Assembly: GCA_001931905.2 (NCBI GenBank)
Contig: MSJI02000464.1
Coordinates: 1 to 43,809 of the forward strand
Direction: 5' to 3'
Length of the DNA: 43,809 nucleotides
Source: Cladosporium sp. IMV 00045
Lineage: Eukaryota; Ascomycota; Dothideomycetes; Cladosporiales; Cladosporiaceae
In this document: piece after piece, positions 11,643-21,900 of the stretch
Position numbering within the stretch: the first letter of the stretch is position 1
Layout: each line of letters begins with the position of its first letter
The notes under the pieces: generated by a model
The model's input: the letters and a program-made list of their open reading frames with translations, nothing else
What the model was told of the DNA's origin: nothing
The model's database searches: none
Made by a program: the position numbers and the translations under genes

Positions 11643-12307
11643 GCGGCGGCGGCGGGCCATCAATTCCTCTTACCACCTACATACTCACTAATTATCATTG
11701 CTTGCTTGCTTCTTTTCCTTCCTGACCTGGCTGTTACTACACACTCAACAACTGCCTTTCCCGCCTTATACCCGTACATATACGCATCCTGTCGGCCACC
11801 TGCATACCCGCCTTCCACCACCATCTTCTCGAGAGCCTCTCCCTCAACCTCTCCGTCCGGCGCGCCTGGCCAAATATACAGTAGCTCAACATCGTGAGAG
11901 CCTTGGCTGACCTGTCGCCCGCTGTACCTCACTACACTAGTCTCGCCGTGTCACTTCTCACATTTCCTTTTGCCGAGCTCCTCCTCTAGCTACTGGGCCC
12001 AGTTGCTGCGTTGTTGTCTGCACTACTGAGCATCACCGCCTGCTCAGCTTTCACTTCACTTACTCCTCGACACATACATACCTTTGACGCGATACTCACG
12101 TCACACCCGCGACAAGACCGCCTACACCCTCTCACAACAACATCGCGCCGCAACACACTTCAATACCGCCATTCACCGACCCAATCCGCAGTGCACACGA
12201 AAATACTGCAACCAACCAACGATATATTTCTAGGCCACGCCAATCAACCCACGACCTAGCCAATTCTCACGCATGAGCTTTAGCGTTCAGACCTCACCCC
12301 GGGCGCC
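11643..12307 (+). promoter_or_regulatory. Pyrimidine-rich, ATG-free leader
   Basis: From the ATG at 11640-11642 to the next one at 12273 there is no plus-strand ATG in 630 nt, and the strand is rich in C and T. This looks like the core promoter and long 5' leader of the downstream repeat protein. Possible leader introns (for example GTGAGA at about 11895 to CTAG at 11940) cannot be proved from sequence alone. Confidence 0.45.
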
Positions 12308-12317
12308 ATGCCCTTGA
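12273..12317 (+). other. Upstream ORF overlapping the first start codon of the next gene
   Basis: A 14-codon reading frame opens at 12273 in a weak context (C at -3) and stops at 12315-12317. It overlaps the ATG at 12308 in another frame. The stop lies 20 nt before the better-placed ATG at 12338, so the uORF could favour initiation at 12338. Its use is an inference. Confidence 0.4.
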
Positions 12318-14740
12318 TTTCTTTCAGTTCCACCACAATGTCTTCGCCACCGCCCAGGCGGTTCAACCCAACGCCGGTCGAAACCACTTCCAGATCATCA
12401 AAAGAGAAGGACAATGCACAAGATGAAAAACCCAAGGCGAGGCGATTCGCCCCCGAGCCTGTGGAGACCACGAGCAAGAGCTCAAAGACACCGAGGAAAG
12501 ACCCAGAGACGGGCGATCTCAACGCGCCAAAGCCTAGACGGTTTCTCCCACAACCGGTAGAGACAACCACCAAGAGCTCAAGAAAAAAGGCGGAAGCGGA
12601 GACTGGTAATCTGTCAAAGCCTCGGAGATTTGCACCAGAGCCGGTGGAGACCTCATCCAAGTCCTCCAAGGACAGGAAGTCACAGCAAGACGACCAATCC
12701 AAGCCTCGTCGATTTCTGCCTCAACCTGTGGAAACTTCTGCGCGATCATCTCGCGGCAGTTCGCCAGAGAAGAACGACAAGCCAAAGCCGAAGAGTCGTT
12801 TTGTTCCTCAGCCGATCGAAACAACTCAAAGCAGTAGCAAGGGCAGACAACAGCAAGGAGCGCCACATATAAAATTCAACCTACAAACATTTGACACACC
12901 AGGAAACAGCTCCGAAAAACCCGAAGCAGAGCTCGCACCAGATCAGCCACCTCCTGGTGAGGAACCGAAGAAGCCGGTGCGCAAGTTCGCGCCTATTCTA
13001 CTGGACACTGCAAAGCGATCGCGCAGAGCAAGCGACAAGAACGCCTCCCTTGCACCTGCGAACAAGACCGAACTTGGCCACAGACTTGCTGCAAAAGAGC
13101 ACCGTAAACACATCACTGGCGATTCGACACCTGGCAGAGACTCCTCAGATAGTGACACGGAGATGCCCGATGCATCCGCCGCGAAGGCAGCACAAAACGA
13201 TCAACCAGTCAGGCTAAGACCTTTGGCTCCATTCGACGGCGGCCATGTACAGGACAGATTCTCCGAACGATCGCACTCCTTCCGCTGCCCCGAATTGGAT
13301 ACGATAGAAAGTTCAGAGAGCGAGCAGGCCTCACACAGATCTTCCCTTTCCTCTAGTCCAGGTCAAGGCTCACCGATCACTGCTTCAGATTCTTCTTATC
13401 CATACCCTTTCTCTGGGTTCAAGGATGCAACCCGGATACGAGAGAGCGTGGATGAGAACTTCCACAACTATCTACTCAAACTCGAAGCCAAGCGAGCTGA
13501 GGAGAGGATGCGCGAGGCGGCACTGGCGGCATTCCCTAACTCCGACTTTCACGAGCCTGTCATGCATTACGTCGACGAGGAAGAAACGGAGAGCGAACAC
13601 AGTCTGGAGGACCGGCCTTCAACGTGGGAAGGCCACGAAGACGAAGAAATCGTACAAAAGATCCGACGAGAGAGCACGAAGGTTCCTTGGGAACAGCTGG
13701 AGATGCAAAGACACCATGAGAGAATGGAACAGGAGCGCAAAGCCAACCAAACCACCGCGAAGCAGGGTACTAAACAGCCCAGCCAAAGCGCATGGTGGAA
13801 TCCAGCAGCTGCACTTGCTCCAGACAGGGACTTCAAAGGCATGCAGGACCGCGCCAGGCCACCCATGCTTGGTGGAGATCTGCGTTTCCCTCGCTGTAGA
13901 TCCCCGTCTCCTGCGAGATTCGATGTCACGCAGGGCTCGACGGCACTACGTAACCAGATGTGCTATCTCACAGAACACGCCGAGTCCCAAGAAAAGGAGG
14001 ACGATGAGCCGCATCTGTGGTCAAGCCCGAAAGCGGCACCGAAACCTCACTTCACCAGCATAAAGACGCCAAAAGCCACCCAAGGAAGCCCGAGCCAGGA
14101 GAAGAAGGGTCTTTGGGGTGGATTCTGCGCTCAAGACGGTGAACACTTTCCTGGATCCCTCTCCCCACCACCAGGAGCAGCCTCAGGGCTCATGACACCT
14201 CGCTTTGAGCAAGAAGGCAACCCCTTCGAGAAAGCCTTCAATAAAGAACCCTCAATCTCAGACGGCGTGGGACCCGAAGGACCCATCATCAAGACACCGC
14301 CCGTACCCACGGGCCAAGGCCCAAGCAACACCGACCTAAACAGCATCAACAACGTCCTCGTCACCGAACGCGACCTCGACGAAACCATGCACAACGACTA
14401 CCCCGACTCCTTCATCACGCAAGTCTACAACTACCTCTCCCTCGGCTACCCATCACTCGCGCGTCCCTTCGACGCCGAACTCTCCAAAATCTCCCGCTTC
14501 CCCATCGCGGACCTGCGACAAGACGACGCCAAGGCCCGCCAGCAGCCGCGAGGCTACATCCGCCTCGGCCCCGATTTCGAGGGAGGCGGCGGCGAGGTCA
14601 GCGAGGCCACGTGCATGCGCTGGCAGGCGCTGAAGGTCTACGTGCGCGAGTGGGCCAGACAGGAGAAGAACATGGTGAAAACCGATGGCGTTTTCGGCAA
14701 CTTTGCCGTCGGTGCTAGGAGGGGCAGTTGGGCTGGTTGA
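12308..14740 (+). CDS. Fungal protein with RRF-x-P-x-PVET repeats, function unknown
   Basis: A single exon encodes 810 residues from the first ATG. Met11 at 12338 has a better context (A at -3) and begins MSSPPPRRF, directly leading into the repeats, so the real protein may be 800 residues. Six copies of a motif of the form RRFxPxPVET-x2-SS sit at residues of about 17-32, 45-60, 77-92, 106-121, 134-149 and 164-178. Two degenerate copies follow near 189-202 and 220-235. The middle is acidic and Ser-rich and looks disordered, with a charged helix at about 375-400. The last 125 residues (from the DLDETMHNDYPDSF segment) look folded and may be the conserved core. There is no signal peptide, membrane segment or catalytic motif. 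From memory, proteins with this repeat occur across Pezizomycotina without an assigned role. Basic, Ser/Thr-rich repeats suggest phosphorylation-controlled binding, which is only inference. Confidence 0.82.
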   Translation: MPLISFSSTTMSSPPPRRFNPTPVETTSRSSKEKDNAQDEKPKARRFAPEPVETTSKSSKTPRKDPETGDLNAPKPRRFLPQPVETTTKSSRKKAEAETGNLSKPRRFAPEPVETSSKSSKDRKSQQDDQSKPRRFLPQPVETSARSSRGSSPEKNDKPKPKSRFVPQPIETTQSSSKGRQQQGAPHIKFNLQTFDTPGNSSEKPEAELAPDQPPPGEEPKKPVRKFAPILLDTAKRSRRASDKNASLAPANKTELGHRLAAKEHRKHITGDSTPGRDSSDSDTEMPDASAAKAAQNDQPVRLRPLAPFDGGHVQDRFSERSHSFRCPELDTIESSESEQASHRSSLSSSPGQGSPITASDSSYPYPFSGFKDATRIRESVDENFHNYLLKLEAKRAEERMREAALAAFPNSDFHEPVMHYVDEEETESEHSLEDRPSTWEGHEDEEIVQKIRRESTKVPWEQLEMQRHHERMEQERKANQTTAKQGTKQPSQSAWWNPAAALAPDRDFKGMQDRARPPMLGGDLRFPRCRSPSPARFDVTQGSTALRNQMCYLTEHAESQEKEDDEPHLWSSPKAAPKPHFTSIKTPKATQGSPSQEKKGLWGGFCAQDGEHFPGSLSPPPGAASGLMTPRFEQEGNPFEKAFNKEPSISDGVGPEGPIIKTPPVPTGQGPSNTDLNSINNVLVTERDLDETMHNDYPDSFITQVYNYLSLGYPSLARPFDAELSKISRFPIADLRQDDAKARQQPRGYIRLGPDFEGGGGEVSEATCMRWQALKVYVREWARQEKNMVKTDGVFGNFAVGARRGSWAG
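12356..13012 (+). repeat. Coding tandem repeats, RRF-x-P-x-PVET unit
   Basis: Six clear and two decayed copies of a 16-residue motif, spaced about 28-32 residues apart. Copies alternate APEPVET and LPQPVET cores, which suggests duplication of a two-unit block. The DNA copies have diverged at synonymous sites, so the array is old and held by protein-level selection. Confidence 0.8.
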
Positions 14741-15414
14741 GGTCGGACTACTTCCATCCGTCGTCTGCGATGGTTGTGGTTTGCCACAAAAGGACATTCG
14801 ACGGTCTTGGATATCGACCAAGCATTCTTTCCATGCGGAGCGTGTACAGAAATCGTCGCGATGGTAGTCGCTCGACGTGCATGTTGCAACTCTCGCGCTG
14901 CGAAAAGCAACGCGCGAACACATAAGCTCTTCGACGGAGGCTTTCCAAGTCCCGTTCATATTTCTTTCCCACCATCTCGTTGCTTGCTTTTTGGCGAGGC
15001 GTTTACCGGCGTTTTGATTCTTTCACTTTCACAAACGGACTTTTCGAGGAACGGCTTTCTTTTTGCAAATGTTTGGTTTCCCTATTATTTATATCATACG
15101 AAAGAAAGAGTACAAAACACACAGAGTATCGGCTGGCTTACCGACGGGGTTTGGGACTCGCGATTATGAGATTTCGTTATACTAAGCTATCACTTTTTCT
15201 GTAATAGATTATTAACTTTGCATTATTCATCCTTGCGTTCAGAAGTTGCTTGATTCAGACGTCTGTTGAAATGATTGCCATTCACATTTGAATACCTAGG
15301 TCTGTTCATCTCACTTAAAGGAACACATGCTGACATTATGCTGCTACTCATCAGGCCGTCCAATCTCCCATATCACCCCCTTCTCCCCTCACCACACCAC
15401 CCACCCCAGACCCC
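14741..15414. other. Intergenic between convergent genes
   Basis: 674 nt holding the 3' UTRs of the repeat protein (plus) and the SDR (minus). T-rich stretches around 15050-15110 and 15180-15230 are typical fungal 3' UTR. No gene is supported. Confidence 0.45.
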
Positions 15415-16327
15415 TCACTCCCCCTCCGCATAATCCGTCCCATCAATAACACCCCTATTCTCCCTCAAATACTCCAACGTACTCTCACACTTCCCCTCAA
15501 TCGCCTTCCTCGCATCACTCCCAAGACCAACCTAATCGGCACATCCCCCCTCTCAAAACATCCACAATAACCCTCACCCCCTTCACCAAATCCCCCGGCT
15601 GCTTATCATTATAAACCTCCAACAACTTCCTCGCCTCCCCCACCGCACTCGCTTCATACTCCCCCATCCGCCGCGCAGTCTGCACCCGCGCCCCCGCGTT
15701 CAAGAAGCCAGTGCGGAAGTAGCCTGGTTCCACGCAGCAGACGGAGATGTTGAAGGGGGCGAGCTCGGCGCGCAGGGATTCGGAAAGGCCAGAAACAGCC
15801 CATTTCGTCGCGCAGTACATTCCTGCCGCGGGCCCGCCGTGCCACGAGCCCACGCTGCCGAAGAGCGCGATCGACCCGCTGCGTTGCTGGCGCATGTAGG
15901 GTAGGAAAGCCCGGGTGGTGTTCAGGAGGCCGAGGACGTTGGTGTTGAAGAGAGAGAGGGTTTCTTCGGCGCTGTGGGGGGTTGTCAGCTAGCTTGTCAA
16001 AGGACAATCAATCAATCAAACCAAAAAGAACAGCTACTAACCTCGCCTCCTCAATCGCCCCCTCGAGAATATACCCCGCCGCATTGATCAGCACATCAAA
16101 GCGGCCGACCTGCGCGTGCGCCGCGGCCACGATGGCGCTGATTTCTTCCAAAGGCTGCGTCACGTCCAAATCCGCCGTGAGAGCGCCGCGGCTTTCAGGT
16201 CGGCGAGTTTGGAGGACTTGCGCGCTGTGGCGACGACGGTGTAGCCGCGCGCCAGAGCTTCGAGGGCGATGCCGTGGCCGAAGCCGCTGGAGGCGGCGGT
16301 GATGAACCAGACTGGTGGCGTGGACAT
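15415..16327 (-). CDS. SDR oxidoreductase, frame broken by three single-base losses
   Basis: On the minus strand, exon 1 is 16327-16042 and exon 2 is 15971-15415, split by a 70-nt intron (GTTAGT donor, GCTGAC branch, CAG acceptor). The product is a classical short-chain dehydrogenase of about 285 residues. It shows an N-terminal nucleotide-binding loop ITAASSGFGHG, an LINAAGY motif, the catalytic serine in FGSVGSW and the YCATK active site. The substrate is unknown. As read, exon 1 hits TGA after the frame slips near 16183-16190. Two more slips occur at the six-base run 15545-15550 and at the three-base run 15520-15522, before the natural stop at 15415-15417. Each slip is cured by one extra G on the coding strand. 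Protein-like sequence continues between and after the slips. The gene is therefore either recently decayed or, as I think likelier, mis-sequenced. A TATA box lies 125 nt upstream. Confidence 0.75.
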
Positions 16328-16768
16328 TGTGGATTTGTTGGGGGAGTGGGAGGGTTTTGGGGAATATGGGTAAAGACCCGGGGATTGAGAAGTTGGTGAT
16401 TGGTTTGTGTGTTGTGATCAGGAAAGAGGAGTTGTGGGAATGGTTTAAGCTTTTATATAACTACTTGCTCTTCTTCACTCAAATGCAGCTCCCGGCTTTT
16501 GCACACAACGTAACACCGACTCGCACATGTATTTGCGCGCGCGCATCCTTCACACTTCGCTTAAGCGTATTTACATGCTATCCGCAGCGTGGAGTGAGCG
16601 GCCATGCGGCCGCTGTGGCTTGCCAAGGATCTTTGTCAGCCTGCAGCATGTCGTATCTCTGGTGATCTAAGGGCATCGCTTCACCATTGTGGCATGACGG
16701 AACTCGAACCCCGCAAGCAGCCGGGTGAATCAAAGCCGACTCGTCGTCAAGCCAACGACACCAAAAAC
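16328..16768. other. Short intergenic, SDR promoter and TRM5 3' end
   Basis: 441 nt between two minus-strand genes. It contains the SDR TATA box. A tRNA-like B-box relic near 16695-16720 does not fold into a complete tRNA. Confidence 0.45.
16451..16459 (-). promoter_or_regulatory. TATA box of the SDR gene
   Basis: Read on the minus strand this is TATATAAAA, about 125 nt before the SDR start codon. A strong TATA box suggests an inducible gene. The assignment rests on motif and position only. Confidence 0.5.
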
Positions 16769-18180
16769 TCATTGGCTGCGCTCGCGGAAAGCGACCTCCG
16801 TGGGGAGTCGGAAGCTGGCGCAGAACATGCGCTTCTTGGGCGCGACGTCGCGCACGTCGTGGATTTCCACGCCCCCATCCTCGATCCTGCCGGGCTTCAT
16901 GAGGAAGTCCAGCTGCGAAGTGATCTCCTCGCAGATCTTCTTGCCTTCCTCCACATTGTCGTCGGATTTCGTGCTGAAGCAGTACACGTGCACGAGAGGC
17001 ATCTCGGTGCCTTCCGGGAGCTGTTTTTGCAGTCCGGAGGGTAGAGGCCGCTGAAGTTGTTGAGGAAGTAGATGGCTGTGGCAGGAAGGTTCATCACGTA
17101 GTGGTTGAAGACTTTGGGCTCGTGGAAGGTCTTGAGGACTTCGGGTTTTTGGCCTGCAATCGCCTCTTTGCGCGAGATTTTCTTGAGGACTTCGACTTTG
17201 CGGTCGGATTCGAGCAGTGCTGCGGCGGAGGAAGGGATGAACGTCTTGCCGTCCTCGTTGAAGGGGCGCACGTAGTCTTGCACCTTGTTCCTCTTGACCG
17301 CATCAACCATGCAAGCATAACTTTCCGGGTTCAGATCATTGGCCCAAACGAAGATGTTCTTCTTTCCAGCAGGCACGGCGAAGGGACCGATGCCAGCCAT
17401 CACGTCGCACACGGCCTCGCCCTCCTTGAACATTGCCACCAGACGCCTGTGCTCCGTATTCAGGCGCACATTCCAATACACTTTGCTGTAGTCAAACTTG
17501 AAAATGCAGCCTTCCTCGGAGACAGTCACGTTCAGGTCGTCAGGGCCCGCGAGCACTTCATACTTGAACGTGCGGAACTCGCTCTCCTCTCCCACGTCGT
17601 CGATTTTGTTGATGACTGTCGTCACCGACTGGTTTTTGTCGACGATGATCTCCGCAATGATGTCCTTGTACTTCAAGTATTCGTCTCGCAGATTGAGATG
17701 GGCAACGTGGCCGACCTGAGAGAAACCGGAAGGTATTTCGCCTTGCTCGTCTTCCGGCAAGATTGATGACATGATATCATGATAGGTCCAGTAACTGTAG
17801 TCCAAAGTCAAGTCGAACGGTATTATGGAGATGAGTTCCTGCTTCGCGAGCTCGCTGAGCACAGGAGAGGTCGTAGGTGCTCCATCTGTGATGCTCCTCG
17901 AAACCTCAGGTCCAAGGACGACACACTTCTTGCCAGTCTTCGCGCGGTCTGGGTCCGGATCGGGATAAACACTGCCAAGTCTTTCCTGGCTGAGGGCTTC
18001 TTTACTACGCTCCAACTCGCCCCTGATGCGGGAGATGTTCTTGTTGTCGAAGATGCGGGCTGCTTTGACGGGAACGATTTTCTTGAACAGGCTCCTGTCG
18101 AGCGTCTGCATCGATCGGTTGATCGGAGCGCGGAACATGTCGTCGGCCATGAGTTGCTGATCAGCAGGGAGAGATTCCAA
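16769..18180 (-). CDS. TRM5: tRNA (guanine37-N1)-methyltransferase, with one frameshift
   Basis: The enzyme methylates G37 next to the anticodon using S-adenosylmethionine and acts in cytosol and mitochondria in yeast. The N-terminal part (FRAPINRSMQTLDRS, then an AARIFDNKNI segment) is typical of Trm5. The SAM-binding core has motif I at DVMAGIGPFAVP (259-270) and WANDLNPESY (279-288). The substrate-side motif is YVMNLPATAI (361-370). The frame from 18180 slips after residue 382, at 17034-17035, where two Cs stand on the plus strand and three are needed. One extra base restores the C-terminal 88 or so residues (MPLVHVYCFSTKSDDN onwards), ending at the stop 16769-16771, for about 470 residues in all. 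Met12 and Met16 are alternative starts. No intron is needed. The product is important for growth in yeast, so a base error is likelier than a dead gene. Divergent from uncA. Confidence 0.88.
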
Positions 18181-18917
18181 TTCAAGCGTCTTGCGCCAAA
18201 TGGTCGAGGCGGTGCTTTGAGCTATCTTTTTTCGGAAATTTGGTTATTGGTCTCAATGACTCAGGGTGAACTTTTTATGCGATTCGAATCTACTGGCCAG
18301 TTCAAGACAAAAGATCGTTTCGAATGAGTAGGATTTGTCTAATATCAGATCGGCAATTCTCCAGACGAAAGATAAGTGGTCGAAGAAATCCGTGCGCGGC
18401 CTGGTATACTTTTCTGAACCACGGGGATTCTGTTAGTGCCCAATTGGGAGAGATTCGGTGTTCAACAGGATCGGATCGCAGGCAGGGGCTCTCGAAAGTG
18501 AAGAGAAATTGAAGGTCAATGTTCGAACGACGTGGTTGATTGTAAGGTAGCAGATGTTAGTTATATTATATCTGATGAACTCTGAGATTGTAATACTGCT
18601 GTTCGTTCTACACTCTTTTCGTTGTACTTTCTGCCAGCAGTGCGGTAATATTCATCACATGAAGTCAAGCCTAGAGACATTTGTGCGAGTGAAAGCTAGC
18701 CCGGAGATTGGCCCACAAGTTCGCGACTCCACGCGAACCCGTCGAGGATGCCAGGTATAACATCATAGCAGTAAGAGTCTCCCTTGACCGCTAAGAAAAC
18801 ACGCATGACACACCCAGACCGCCCAACCCAGACAACTCGACTCACAACTACCGACGCTTCGACCTAGGTCGCCGGGCCACCTATGAAACTGCGATAAGCC
18901 AGGAGGCATCCTTCACC
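18181..18917. promoter_or_regulatory. Divergent promoter region of TRM5 and uncA
   Basis: 737 nt between the start codons of TRM5 (minus) and the kinesin gene (plus). No TATA box is obvious close to either start, as expected for housekeeping genes. No other gene is seen. Confidence 0.5.
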
Positions 18918-21900
18918 ATGTCGCCTGTCAGCGGAGGGGGAGGAGGAAATATTAAGGTGGTGGTGAGAGTGCGACCTTTCAACTCGCGCGAGCATGCCAG
19001 AAACGCAAAATGTATCGTGTCTATGAAAGGCACGCAGACGGTCTTGACAGCACCACCGCAAGATGCGAAAAACAAGGCAATCAAAGGAGCTGGCGAGGGA
19101 CCCAAAACATTTGCATACGACAAGAGTTACTGGTCTTTCGACAAAAAGGATAAAAATTATGCTGGACAAGAGAACCTCTTCGGCGACCTTGGTCAGCCGC
19201 TACTGGACAATGCCTTCCAGGGATACAACAACTGTATCTTCGCCTACGGTCAGACGGGTTCGGGAAAGAGTTACAGTATGATGGGATACGGCGAAGAGGA
19301 GGGTGTCATCCCGCGCATTTGCAGAGACATGTTTGATCGTATCGACAAGATCCAGAATGACAAACTCATGCAATGCACGGTCGAGGTGTCTTATCTCGAA
19401 ATCTACAATGAGCGCGTTCGAGACTTGCTGAACCCCAGCACAAAGGGCAACTTGAAAGTCAGAGAACATCCGTCGACTGGTCCTTATGTGGAAGATTTGG
19501 CAAAACTGGTCGTGCGGAGCTTCATGGAAATCGAACACCTCATGGACGAAGGCAACAAGGCTCGTACGGTTGCTGCGACAAACATGAACGAGACATCCTC
19601 GCGATCGCATGCGGTCTTTACCCTGACATTGACCCAGAAGAGACACGATGCAGAGACAAACATGGATACTGAGAAGGTTGCAAAGATCAGTTTAGTGGAT
19701 TTGGCTGGTTCTGAACGTGCTACCAGCACAGGTGCTACGGGTGCGCGCTTGAAGGAGGGTGCTGAGATCAACCGCTCTTTGTCAACTCTGGGACGTGTCA
19801 TTGCAGCTTTGGCGGATGCAAGCACAGGAAAGATAAAAGGCAAGGGCTCGCAAGTACCTTATCGAGATTCTATCTTGACATGGCTCTTGAAAGACAGTTT
19901 GGGTGGAAACAGTTTGACAGCCATGATTGCGGCCATCTCTCCAGCAGACATCAACTTTGAAGAAACACTGTCGACGCTGCGTTATGCTGATAGTGCGAAG
20001 CGCATCAAGAACAACGCAGTCGTCAACGAGGACCCGAACGCCCGCATGATTCGCGAACTCAAAGAAGAACTGGCTCAATTACGCTCAAAACTGACCACAG
20101 GTGGTGCCATCGCTGGAGAGCAGTACAGCGCCGACACGCCCCCGGAACAGCAGATGGTCTCGATTACAGCACAAGATGGAACCGTCAAGAAAGTCTCCAA
20201 AGCCGAAATCACCGAACAGCTCGCGCAGTCTGAGAAGCTTTACGAGGATCTCAACCAAACGTGGGAAGAGAAACTTACGAAGACTGAGTCAATTCACAAG
20301 GAGCGTGAGGCGGCTCTTGAGGAGCTTGGCATCAGCATTGAGAAGGGTTTTGTCGGCATGAGCACACCAAAGAAAATGCCTCATTTGGTCAACTTGAGCG
20401 ACGACCCTCTGCTGGCGGAATGCCTCGTTTACAATCTGAAGCCAGGAACTACCACTGTTGGAAATCACGAGTCGAATCCTGCGCCAGCGGAAGGCAGCGA
20501 AGGCAATGAAGGCAACGAAAATGGCGAAGCGTCAAGCACAGTTGATATTCGGTTGAACGGCAGCAAAATTCTTCACGACCATTGTACCTTTGAGAACGTG
20601 GATGGTGTTGTGACAGTGGTACCAAAAGATGGCGCTGCTATCATGGTCAATGGCTTGCGCATTGAATCACCACAGCGACTACGGTCCGGTTACCGTGTTA
20701 TTCTGGGCGACTTTCACATCTTCCGATTCAACCACCCCCAAGAAGCACGAGAGGAGCGCGCAGAGCAGGGCAGCTTGCTTAAGTACTCTGTGACTGCGGA
20801 GCAACTCGATTCTCCTACACCTCAGAACGGACACGTACGCAGCGCCAGCACATTTAGCCGGGCACTATCAGAAATCGACGGCGAGAGCTTCCCTGGACGC
20901 GACTCACCAATCCCATTCCGAAGCCAAGGCAGAGATACCGACTGGAATTTTGCGCGTCGCGAAGCAGTCACTGCACTGATCGGTCCTGATCAAAAGATCT
21001 CAAATCTCACAGATGACGAGCTGGATGTCCTGTTCGAGGACTTGCAGCGAGTTCGTGCGGTGCGAAAAGGCAAACCGCTCGACGCCAGCGGTGGTGACGA
21101 GGACACAGACTCTGTTTCATCACACCAGCTTCCTCTCCGTGAGAAATACTTGAGCAATGGGACACTCGACAATTTCAGTCTGGACACGGCACTGACGGCG
21201 CCATCTACGCCTCAGAATGTCGAAGATGACGGGCAGTTCAAACAGGCACGCGAGGACATGCAAGAGCAAATCAACAAGCGAAAGGAGGAGACTGGGCAGA
21301 AGATCACATCCTCAGAAGCCGGCAGTTCTGACGTTACGGAATTCCGCGCGGAGAAAGCGAAGATGGAAGAAGAGTTGCGGCAGGCGAAGGAGCAAATGCA
21401 AAAGCAGCTAGCCGAACAAAAGGCTGAGTTTGCAAGACAGCTGGCTGACGCCAAAGCGCCACCAAAGCGAAGATTACGAAGCGATGGCAAGCCCATATTC
21501 ACAGAACGCGACGTCTATCTAGCAAAATATGTCCTGGAGCACTGGCGGCGACACCGCTATATTGCCATGGCGGCTTCAGCCCTGCGCAACGCCAGCACGC
21601 TGAAGGAGGCACAGGTGATGAGCCAGCAGATGGAGCGCAGTGTCGTTTTTCAATTCGTGGTCGTCGATCTCGGCTACACTTTCGGCTCGTCCTATGACCT
21701 CGTCCTCAATGGTGTCTCCGCGGAAGAGGGAAACGACCCTGAGCTGGAAGATGCGCTGAAACCGTGCCTGGGTGTCCGTGTCATCGATTTCAAGAATAGC
21801 GTTGTCCACCTGTGGTCGATCGAGAAGCTTCACGCGAGGGTGAGGGTCATGCGGCAAATGTGCCAGTATCTGGATCGACCGGAATATATGCAGCATTTCC

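Noticed and set aside
16690..16765. tRNA-like sequence on the minus strand (GGTTCGAGTTC B-box-like)
   Set aside because: The T stem has two mismatches, the D arm lacks the conserved GG, and the anticodon loop is too large. The acceptor pairs only 6 of 7, so it is at most a relic.
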